From Paenibacillus sp. UBA6285 (GTDB lineage Bacteria; Bacillota; Bacilli; Paenibacillales; Paenibacillaceae): a DNA stretch of 5,018 bases. The notes beneath the pieces were generated by a model. The model did not search any database. It was not told the origin of the DNA and saw nothing but the letters and a program-made list of their open reading frames with translations. Below, piece by piece: positions 1-5,018 of this stretch. Numbering within the stretch: the first letter of the stretch is position 1; every line of letters starts with the position of its first letter. The DNA lies in the NCBI GenBank assembly GCA_002438345.1, contig DJUJ01000233.1:2746-7763 (forward strand). Reading direction: 5' to 3'. The translations under genes and the position numbers were made by a program.

Positions 1-440
1 GGCCGCTCATCCTCAGGCGTATCCACGGCTTGAACCAATCCCCCCAGCTCAGGAATAACAACATCCAAGGCTTGTCTCATGACATCAATCTCCCGTTGCA
101 GCTTCATCCCAAAAAAGTTCTTAAAGGTCTGAAAGAAATCTGTTTCTACTGCATACAGATCCTTTCGCTCCCGCTTCTCCTCCAGCTTGGTCACCATCTT
201 GGAAGCCATCAACGAACGAACTCCATAGCTCATATTACTCTTGCTCATATTCATCACATTCTTCATCTCTTCAAGTGTCATCGGCCGGTCTTCAAAGAAC
301 ATAATTCCATACAGCTGCCCGAATGAGTAATTGGCGCCATATAAGTCCATCGTCTGAGCAATCGCATCGATCATCGGACGAAGCAGCTGCTCACGTGGAG
401 ATAAGTCTCTATTCTCTTCACCAAAGGCTACCTGTTTCAT
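1..440 (-). CDS. GbsR/MarR-family transcriptional regulator (partial, 3' end off window)
   Basis: Reading the minus strand from the ATG at 440-438 gives 146 uninterrupted codons to the left edge, beginning MKQVAFGEENRDLSPREQLL. The protein resembles the GbsR/YvaV (OpcR) branch of MarR-like winged-helix repressors, which in Bacillus control choline and glycine betaine genes. Residues about 22-52 (IDAIAQTMDLYGANYSFGQLYGIMFF, split here only by description) form the helical lead-in. The helix-turn-helix is about 56-83, with the recognition part SKSNMSYGVRSLMASKMV. The wing is about 87-99 and includes the family-typical RKDLY. The helical region from about residue 101 would be the dimerisation/ligand part. 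Family members are about 180 residues, so some 35 are missing past the edge. A ribosome binding site AAGGTG (446-451, minus strand) lies 5 nt before the start. The gene is divergent from the ABC importer operon, an arrangement often seen for a local regulator. Family assignment is firm; ligand and targets are inferred. Confidence 0.88.
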   Translation of the reverse strand, partial: MKQVAFGEENRDLSPREQLLRPMIDAIAQTMDLYGANYSFGQLYGIMFFEDRPMTLEEMKNVMNMSKSNMSYGVRSLMASKMVTKLEEKRERKDLYAVETDFFQTFKNFFGMKLQREIDVMRQALDVVIPELGGLVQAVDTPEDER

Positions 441-474
441 AGCTGCACCTTCATTCCACTTAGAATCTACACTT

Positions 475-492
475 CTATTTTACACAAAATAG
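475..492. promoter_or_regulatory. Perfect inverted repeat, candidate operator
   Basis: CTATTTT-acac-AAAATAG is a perfect 7-bp inverted repeat with a 4-nt centre. It covers the best -10 candidate of the minus-strand regulator gene, 35 bp upstream of its start codon. Dimeric winged-helix repressors commonly bind such palindromes, so autoregulation by the GbsR-like protein is a reasonable inference. AT-rich palindromes also arise by chance. Confidence 0.45.
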
Positions 493-507
493 CAACTACT
501 TACGCAA
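477..507 (-). promoter_or_regulatory. Candidate promoter of the GbsR-like gene
   Basis: On the minus strand TTGCGT (507-502) and TAAAAT (482-477) resemble a sigma-A -35/-10 pair. The 19-nt spacer is longer than the ideal 17. The -10 lies inside the inverted repeat at 475-492, so a bound repressor would block polymerase. The -10 match is good and the -35 is modest. Confidence 0.35.
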
Positions 508-552
508 ATCTCTTAAATTTTTACATAATCTCGCATGGATCTTTACGCCCAC

Positions 553-584
553 TTGACCACGCAGCTGCTCGATGAGTGTACAAT
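553..584 (+). promoter_or_regulatory. Weak candidate promoter of the importer operon
   Basis: TTGACC (553-558) and TACAAT (579-584) resemble sigma-A boxes on the plus strand, but the 20-nt spacer is long. A second option, TTGAAC (590-595) with TATACC (616-621), also has a 20-nt spacer and a poorer -10. No plus-strand promoter is convincing, which would fit a promoter needing an activator. The operon must start somewhere in 441-660, since the gene to the left points away. Confidence 0.25.
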
Positions 585-659
585 TTTTTTTGAACGGATG
601 AGCTTTCCTCAGAATTATACCGCAAAAAACAGAAGATGGAATGGGGTATCGACAGAATA

Positions 660-1541
660 ATGAAACGCTCAAGATTTATAGGTGAGTTGAAACCGGTGCT
701 CTTTACCTTGCCGGCAATGATTCCATTCGTGGTATTTTGGCTCGCGCCATTACTTTATGTATTTTATCTCAGCTTTACCGAATGGGACTTCATGAGCCCC
801 GAGAAAACTTTTGTCGGACTAACCAACTATCTGGATCTGTTCAACAATCCTGCCTTCTATAAAGCACTAAGAGTAACCCTGTTATTCTGTGCGGGAAGTG
901 TACTGCCCGTTATTCTGATCGGACTTGGACTAGCACTCCTGATGAACGGGAAGCTGAAAGGCTCCACCCTCTATCAGGTACTGCTTTTCTCCCCTTGGGT
1001 CACGCCGACCGTGGCTGTATCGATTGTCTGGTCCTGGATCTATGAACCGGAAATCGGCCTTGCCAATACTGTACTTGATCTATTAGGTCTAGAAAAAATT
1101 GGCTGGCTTCAAGATCCTAAATGGGCACTGCTCGGCGTTCTGCTCGTGACGATATGGAAATCGGTAGGCTGGGCGATGATTTTCTATTTGGTGGCGCTGC
1201 GCAATGTCCCTTCTGATCTGCTGGAAGCCGCTGAACTGGATGGAGCAAATTCTGTTCAAAAATTTATCCGCATTACCTTGCCGCTAATCTCGCCAACGAC
1301 ACTGTTTCTGTTCATCGTACAAATTATCGGGGCATTACAGGCATACGACCAGATTAACGTACTTACACAGGGTGGACCGTCAGGATCAACACGTACCTTG
1401 CTTTATATGTATTATCAGTCTGCCTTTGAAGCCTTTCAGATTGGAGAAGCCTCTAGTGTCGCAATGGTTCTGGTATTTATATGTATGCTGCTATCCGTAG
1501 TCTCGCTAGAGGTTAGTAAACGGACAACCCATTATCAATAA
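660..1541 (+). CDS. CUT1-class ABC transporter permease, UgpA/MalF-like
   Basis: This is one of two membrane subunits of a carbohydrate-type ABC importer; it forms half of the channel and docks an ATPase. From the ATG at 660 it has 293 residues, usual for the family. Hydrophobic segments are at about 13-39, 69-95, 102-128, 156-180, 213-229 and 265-285, giving six membrane helices. The cytoplasmic EAA loop that contacts the ATPase is at 189-208 (EAAELDGANSVQKFIRITLP), and the CUT1-typical LTQGGPSGSTRTL follows at about 235-247. Start choice is uncertain. An in-frame ATG at 636 would add eight residues (MEWGIDRI), and neither start has a good ribosome binding site. I prefer 660 because it begins with the basic KRSRF typical before the first helix and because a short upstream frame stops exactly there (TAATG). 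The second permease follows after 25 nt. The transported solute cannot be read from this subunit. Confidence 0.9.
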   Translation: MKRSRFIGELKPVLFTLPAMIPFVVFWLAPLLYVFYLSFTEWDFMSPEKTFVGLTNYLDLFNNPAFYKALRVTLLFCAGSVLPVILIGLGLALLMNGKLKGSTLYQVLLFSPWVTPTVAVSIVWSWIYEPEIGLANTVLDLLGLEKIGWLQDPKWALLGVLLVTIWKSVGWAMIFYLVALRNVPSDLLEAAELDGANSVQKFIRITLPLISPTTLFLFIVQIIGALQAYDQINVLTQGGPSGSTRTLLYMYYQSAFEAFQIGEASSVAMVLVFICMLLSVVSLEVSKRTTHYQ

Positions 1542-1566
1542 CAACTGCTGTAAAGGAGAACGACTG

Positions 1567-2412
1567 ATGAATGCAACGATCGTACGAGTGGGTAAACTGG
1601 CCCGCCATCTATTTTTTGCAGCTATTGCACTGATCATGGCCTTCCCCTTCTATTGGATGGTCACCAGCGCCTTAAAAACCAATGATGAAATCTGGCAGTC
1701 TCCTCCCACGATCTGGCCTAAAGAGCCGCTGTGGAGTAACTTTTCAGCCGCCTGGCACGAAGCCCCTTTCTTCAGATATATGGGCAATAGCGTATTTGTC
1801 GCCGTGTCGATTGTTATTTTACAAGTCATAAATTCCGGAATGATGGCCTATGCGCTTACACATATGAAATTCCGCTTCAGAGGGCTGTTCTCAGGCGTTA
1901 TTCTTTTCGGCTATATGGTTCCAGCCACCGCTGTTTATCTTCCTGGATATTTAGTGCTTTCCCAGCTTCATCTACTAGATTCATATGCCGGATTAATTCT
2001 ATCCAACTGTGTAAGTGTCTTCTCGATCTTTCTAATTCGGCAAGCCTTCCTTCAGGTTCCCCATGAGCTGGTGGAGGCTGGAGAAGTAGATGGTTCCTCG
2101 CATATGCGGATTCTATGGACCATCCTTGTGCCCATTACACGTTCTTCCTTTGCTGTGCTAGCCCTGATCACCTTCATTGATCAGTACAATAACTATTTCT
2201 GGCCGATGCTGATCACCAAAGACCCTAATCTACAGCTAGTCTCGGCCGGTCTGCGTAGTTTCTTCACTCAAGGAGGTGCTTACGGATTAAAATGGCCGCT
2301 GATCATGGCCGCTAGCGCATTCACCATCGCCCCGCTGCTGCTAGTATTTCTACTAGCTCAAAAAACGATCATGCAAAGTGTCAATATGACCGCTGGATCA
2401 AGCAAAGGATAA
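1567..2412 (+). CDS. CUT1-class ABC transporter permease, UgpE/MalG-like
   Basis: This is the partner permease, which would pair with the upstream subunit to form the translocation pore. Its 281 residues are normal for MalG/UgpE proteins. Hydrophobic segments are at about 14-36, 75-97, 108-131, 140-162, 194-215 and 245-268. The segment LLDSYAGLIL before the fourth helix and the FWPMLITKD stretch after the fifth are strongly family-typical, and by memory they resemble E. coli UgpE. The ATPase-docking EAA loop is at 170-189 (EAGEVDGSSHMRILWTILVP). It has Gly in place of the second Ala and VP instead of LP, substitutions that keep the invariant Gly and should not abolish function. AAAGGAGA (1552-1559) precedes the ATG at ideal spacing, so the start is secure. 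The lipoprotein receptor gene follows after 28 nt, with no terminator between. Confidence 0.92.
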   Translation: MNATIVRVGKLARHLFFAAIALIMAFPFYWMVTSALKTNDEIWQSPPTIWPKEPLWSNFSAAWHEAPFFRYMGNSVFVAVSIVILQVINSGMMAYALTHMKFRFRGLFSGVILFGYMVPATAVYLPGYLVLSQLHLLDSYAGLILSNCVSVFSIFLIRQAFLQVPHELVEAGEVDGSSHMRILWTILVPITRSSFAVLALITFIDQYNNYFWPMLITKDPNLQLVSAGLRSFFTQGGAYGLKWPLIMAASAFTIAPLLLVFLLAQKTIMQSVNMTAGSSKG

Positions 2413-2433
2413 GCTAACAATTCTATTTAATAA

Positions 2434-2439
2434 GAGGAG
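2434..2439 (+). promoter_or_regulatory. Ribosome binding site that decides the receptor start
   Basis: GAGGAG lies before three consecutive in-frame ATG codons at 2441, 2444 and 2447. The gaps are 1, 4 and 7 nt. Only the third has normal spacing, so 2447 is the likeliest start. Confidence 0.6.
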
Positions 2440-2446
2440 AATGATG

Positions 2447-3793
2447 ATGAACGTATTGAAGAGACTGTCCACCCTATCTTTGGTTGCCGGATTTACAATG
2501 TTAACGGCTTGCGGAGGAAATTCGAATACAGGCAATGTTACAGCGGCAAATGGAGCTTCTTCTTCCCCCTCCACAGAGGCTGCGCCCACACAAAATGCAC
2601 CGATAACGATTGAATTCTGGTATGGTCTCGGCGGCAAGCTTGGTGAGAATATGGAGGCACTGATTCAGAAATTTAATGCTTCTCAGCAAGAGGTCATCGT
2701 CAAAGGTATCGCGCAGGCGGATTACACTGAAACCGAGCAGAAGCTGCAAGCGGCGATTGCTACAGGAAAAGTACCGGCTGCTGCTCTCTCCTCAAATGTA
2801 GATTGGGCCCGTAAAGGATATTTCGCTCCGATGGACGAACTTATGGCAATGCAGCCAGATTTTAATAAAGAGGACTTTGTCCAAACCTTTCTAAATCAGG
2901 GCCAGGTTGATGGTAAGCAATACTTCCTGCCGATGTATGGAACAACGCAGGTTATGTACTACCGCAAAGATGCTTTTGAGAAAAACGGAATTGATGCGAG
3001 CACACTGAAGACTTGGGAAGACCTAGCTGCCGCCGCTGAGAAAATGACAGTGAAAGACGGCGACAAAACCACCTTCTTCGGTTGGGAGCCTATGTGGGGT
3101 CCGGGGAACATGATTGATGCCGTGCTCAGCAAAGGAGGCACTATTCTTAGCGAGGACGGGAAACAAGTCATGATTGACTCCAAAGAATGGATCGAAACCT
3201 GGGATTTGTTCCGCAAGTGGATTCACGAGGATAAGATCATGCGGATTCATTCCGGTGGTCAAGGCTGGGAGTATTGGTACAAGACGATTGACGATGTCAT
3301 GAAGGGTCAATCCGCAGGCTACACCGGCTCCAGTGGGGATCAGGGCGACCTCGACTTCAGTATTGTTTCTGCCATGGAGCAGCCAGGCTGGGCAGGGATT
3401 GGCGAGGGCAAACCCGGAGCACAAGCACTTATGGCCGGCGTTCTATCCAAAGCCAGCGACAGTGAGAAGAAAGCGGCTATGAAATGGCTAACCTACTTCA
3501 CAAATGCTGAGAATACTGCCTTCTGGTCAATTCATACTGGATATATTTCCGTGCGCCAATCCGCATTGCAAGACCCGGCGTTTGTGTCATTCAGCGAAAG
3601 CAATCCGCAGATTAAGGTTCCGTTGATGCAAGCCTCTCATGGTTCTGCACCATTCCAAGACCCAACTGGCGGCAAGATCAACGATGCGCTGAAAATCGCC
3701 GCAGATAAGGTGCAAATTGAGAATATTCCTGCAGCACAAGCACTTAAGGAAGCGCAAGAAACGGCGCAAGCAGCGCTTGATAAATTAAAATAA
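2447..3793 (+). CDS. Extracellular solute-binding lipoprotein, UgpB-like (family 1)
   Basis: This is the substrate receptor of the importer, anchored on the outer face of the membrane. From the ATG at 2447 it has 448 residues. It opens with a lipoprotein signal peptide: basic NVLKR, a hydrophobic stretch, then the lipobox LTAC with Cys22 and Gly at +2. A Ser/Thr/Ala/Asn-rich linker runs to about residue 50. The mature fold then matches cluster-1 solute-binding proteins: TIEFWYGLGGKLGE near 54-67, MYYRKDAFEKNG at about 170-181, TWEDL at 189-193, GYTGSSGD at 291-298 and HTGYISVRQSAL near 363-374. By memory these line up with E. coli UgpB (FWHSMEGELG, LYYNKDAFKKAG, TWQDL, ASSG, KTGYLPITKAAY). 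Tryptophans at 213 and 217 fall where UgpB has two ligand-site tryptophans. The UgpB phosphate-binding Arg near the C-terminus does not seem conserved by hand alignment, so the ligand is open. The gene comes last among the transporter genes, whereas the receptor often comes first. Confidence 0.9.
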   Translation: MNVLKRLSTLSLVAGFTMLTACGGNSNTGNVTAANGASSSPSTEAAPTQNAPITIEFWYGLGGKLGENMEALIQKFNASQQEVIVKGIAQADYTETEQKLQAAIATGKVPAAALSSNVDWARKGYFAPMDELMAMQPDFNKEDFVQTFLNQGQVDGKQYFLPMYGTTQVMYYRKDAFEKNGIDASTLKTWEDLAAAAEKMTVKDGDKTTFFGWEPMWGPGNMIDAVLSKGGTILSEDGKQVMIDSKEWIETWDLFRKWIHEDKIMRIHSGGQGWEYWYKTIDDVMKGQSAGYTGSSGDQGDLDFSIVSAMEQPGWAGIGEGKPGAQALMAGVLSKASDSEKKAAMKWLTYFTNAENTAFWSIHTGYISVRQSALQDPAFVSFSESNPQIKVPLMQASHGSAPFQDPTGGKINDALKIAADKVQIENIPAAQALKEAQETAQAALDKLK

Positions 3794-3808
3794 AGGGTGG
3801 TGGACTTC

Positions 3809-4597
3809 ATGTCTGAGCTCATCACTCCACAGGGCAGATACACTGTAGCAGCTATTCTATTCGATAAGGATGGTACGCTGCTCCAGTTTGTATCCCTCTG
3901 GGGCAGCTGGGGCGAATGTTTTTTAGAGAAATTCATAAAGTATATGAAGCAAAGAGGACTACAGGTTGCAGAAGAACAACTCCCTGTATTAATGGGAACT
4001 GTACACAATGCCCAGGGAAGCATTACCGATTATGATCGCAACGGACCGCTGGCCATGGGGACCATGAGCGATCTCTATGCCATCCTGTCATGGCAGGGTT
4101 ATCTGCAAGGTTTATCTTGGGCTGAGTCCATGGAGCTTGTTCATCAGTGCCGTCAGGAAGCGGATGATATGTTAGAAGAGAACCGCCCCGTTCTCTCACT
4201 TCCGGGACTACATCGTTTTCTTGATGATTGTTTGATTGCAGGCATCCCTCTCGCCGTGGTGACCGCAGATGAAACAGATGCCGCGGAAAAACATCTCCAA
4301 TGGCTCGGCATACGGCATTATTTCACTGTGGTGATTGGAACAGATCTTGTGGATCAAGGTAAACCCTTCCCCGACATGGTGCAGCTTGCCTGCGAAAGGT
4401 TGGCCGTGGAACCCGCGCAGACAGCGGTTATCGGCGATACTAACGGGGATATGCGAATGGCTAAAGCAGCGGGCGTACAGGTAGCTATCGGCCTAGCAGA
4501 CAGTGAAGACAATATTGCTTCGACGCACATTCTCCCGGATGCAGATCTCATTGTGCGATCTTATGCCGATCTCAGAATCGAGGTTACTTCCCTGTGA
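3809..4597 (+). CDS. HAD-superfamily hydrolase, phosphoglycolate-phosphatase-like
   Basis: This is a predicted cytoplasmic phosphatase of HAD subfamily I. From the ATG at 3809 it has 262 residues. All four catalytic motifs are present: motif I LFDKDGTL with nucleophile Asp19 and acid/base Asp21, motif II Thr152 in VVTADET, motif III Lys185 in GKPFPDM, and motif IV GDTNGDM with Asp210 and Asp214 for magnesium. About 100 residues between motifs I and II form a helical C1 cap, which sets substrate choice in this family. A GTG at 3797 could add four residues (VVDF). The ATG is preferred because AAAGGGTGG (3792-3800) then serves as ribosome binding site; with the GTG this site would overlap the start. 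The gene begins 15 nt after the receptor stop, so it is probably co-transcribed with the importer and may act on the imported compound or a metabolite of it. The substrate cannot be told from sequence. Confidence 0.88.
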   Translation: MSELITPQGRYTVAAILFDKDGTLLQFVSLWGSWGECFLEKFIKYMKQRGLQVAEEQLPVLMGTVHNAQGSITDYDRNGPLAMGTMSDLYAILSWQGYLQGLSWAESMELVHQCRQEADDMLEENRPVLSLPGLHRFLDDCLIAGIPLAVVTADETDAAEKHLQWLGIRHYFTVVIGTDLVDQGKPFPDMVQLACERLAVEPAQTAVIGDTNGDMRMAKAAGVQVAIGLADSEDNIASTHILPDADLIVRSYADLRIEVTSL

Positions 4598-4935
4598 AAA
4601 TAGAAGGAATATGGGCATGGATGTTTCTGACGCTGGCTATTGTGTTTGAGCTCTCAGGGACCATCTCTATGAAAATATCTCAGGGGTTCACTCAGCTCTG
4701 GCCTTCCGTGCTCATGTTCCTGTTCTATGGGGCCAGCTTCACCTCCCTGAATTATGCCCTCACCTCTATTAAGGTAGGCGTTGCTTATGCGATATGGTCA
4801 GGAGCGGGAATCATTCTAATTTCCTTCATAGGAGCCCTGTTTTTTGAAGAAAAGCTAACCCTGTCCTCACTACTATGGATAGCTGTTATTATTACCGGGA
4901 TCATAGGACTGAACATTAGCGGGAAGACACATTAG
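4594..4935 (+). CDS. Small multidrug resistance (SMR) family exporter, EmrE/Qac-like
   Basis: This is a four-helix proton-coupled exporter subunit that works as a dimer, typically on quaternary ammonium and other cationic compounds. It has 113 residues against 110 for EmrE and aligns with EmrE without gaps at an offset of five. The essential membrane Glu14 is Glu19 here, and Tyr40, Tyr60 and Trp63 are Tyr45, Tyr65 and Trp68. The stretches GFTQLWPSV and AYAIWSGAGIILIS are nearly EmrE-like, placing it with the Qac/EmrE type more than the guanidinium type. Helices are about 9-26, 36-54, 61-83 and 90-108. The start is GTG in GTGA, overlapping the phosphatase stop by 4 nt, with GAGGT (4580-4584) 9 nt upstream; this suggests translational coupling. 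An ATG at 4621 would leave only nine residues before Glu19, too short for the family. Many Bacillota SMR genes occur in pairs, but the next frame does not begin like one. Confidence 0.9.
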   Translation: MKIEGIWAWMFLTLAIVFELSGTISMKISQGFTQLWPSVLMFLFYGASFTSLNYALTSIKVGVAYAIWSGAGIILISFIGALFFEEKLTLSSLLWIAVIITGIIGLNISGKTH

Positions 4936-4952
4936 CGAACAGCAACAGTATT

Positions 4953-4968
4953 TCATAGATTCATAGAT
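4953..4968 (+). repeat. Short tandem repeat, two copies of TCATAGAT
   Basis: Two perfect, adjacent 8-bp copies (4953-4960 and 4961-4968) end directly before the ribosome binding site of the next gene. With only two copies it may be a replication slip without function. Confidence 0.5.
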
Positions 4969-4969
4969 G

Positions 4970-4977
4970 AAGGAGGA
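4970..4977 (+). promoter_or_regulatory. Strong ribosome binding site
   Basis: AAGGAGGA is a near-perfect Shine-Dalgarno sequence 9 nt before the ATG at 4987. It supports the short edge frame as the start of a real gene. Confidence 0.75.
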
Positions 4978-4986
4978 TGCCTAAAC

Positions 4987-5018
4987 ATGAGTACGAACAC
5001 ATTACCTGAAGAGAAACC
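4987..5018 (+). CDS. Start of an unidentified gene (partial, runs off right edge)
   Basis: Ten codons (MSTNTLPEEK) and two further bases are visible after a strong ribosome binding site, 51 nt downstream of the SMR stop and on the same strand. No terminator or clear promoter lies between, so it probably continues the operon. The hydrophilic, acidic start is unlike an SMR partner subunit, whose first membrane helix begins within a few residues. Too little is present to name a product. Confidence 0.65.
   Translation, partial: MSTNTLPEEK

Noticed and set aside
30..326. 98-codon plus-strand open frame
   Set aside because: It is antisense to the GbsR-like gene, has a low-complexity Leu/His/Gln-rich product and no ribosome binding site. 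The minus-strand frame shows clear family motifs.
586..629. Inverted repeat with T and A runs as a terminator
   Set aside because: On neither strand is a stem followed by a T tract in the right place, and both flanking genes are transcribed away from this region.
2398..2749. Two minus-strand open frames (2398-2637 and 2501-2749)
   Set aside because: Both lie opposite the receptor gene, whose lipobox and solute-binding motifs are clear. Their products show no recognisable domain.
3023..3424. 133-codon minus-strand open frame
   Set aside because: It is opposite the middle of the receptor gene, has no recognisable motif and no suitable ribosome binding site context.
3637..4023. 128-codon minus-strand open frame spanning the receptor and phosphatase genes
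   Set aside because: It crosses two well-supported genes antisense and its Ser/Cys-rich product has no family features.
4967..4984. Five-codon frame MKEDA with stop before the last gene
   Set aside because: It is built from the ribosome binding site sequence itself and has no initiation signal of its own.

Overview
The window looks like a chromosomal segment of a Bacillota bacterium, most likely Paenibacillus or a close relative. The reasons are moderate base composition, strong AAAGGAG-type ribosome binding sites, a GbsR-type regulator, a lipoprotein solute receptor, and a sugar-type ABC importer operon without its own ATPase. The genus is an inference from gene style, not a database match.

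Layout. Positions 1-440 hold the 5' part of a GbsR/MarR-family regulator on the minus strand; its 3' end lies beyond the left edge. Positions 441-635 are a divergent intergenic region. It contains a perfect 7-bp inverted repeat (475-492) over the best -10 candidate of the regulator, and only weak promoter candidates for the plus strand. From about 660 to the right edge all genes are on the plus strand and tightly spaced: two CUT1-class ABC permeases, a UgpB-like lipoprotein binding protein, a HAD-superfamily phosphatase, a small multidrug resistance (SMR) exporter whose start overlaps the phosphatase stop, and the first ten codons of another gene with a strong ribosome binding site. I see no hairpin-plus-T-tract terminator between them, so they are probably one operon.

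How they may work together. The lipoprotein captures a solute outside the membrane and passes it to the two-permease channel. Energy presumably comes from a shared MsmX/UgpC-type ATPase encoded elsewhere. The HAD enzyme could dephosphorylate the imported compound or a product of it, and the SMR protein could export a cationic compound. The most interesting idea is that the regulator family (choline/glycine betaine sensing in Bacillus), the receptor family (UgpB, which in some bacteria binds glycerophosphocholine) and the exporter family (quaternary ammonium compounds) all point to a choline-type or other quaternary-amine solute. This is a hypothesis from family knowledge and gene order; nothing in the sequence proves the ligand.

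No RNA genes, CRISPR arrays, insertion sequences or origins were seen. There is no stretch over 300 bases without a gene.
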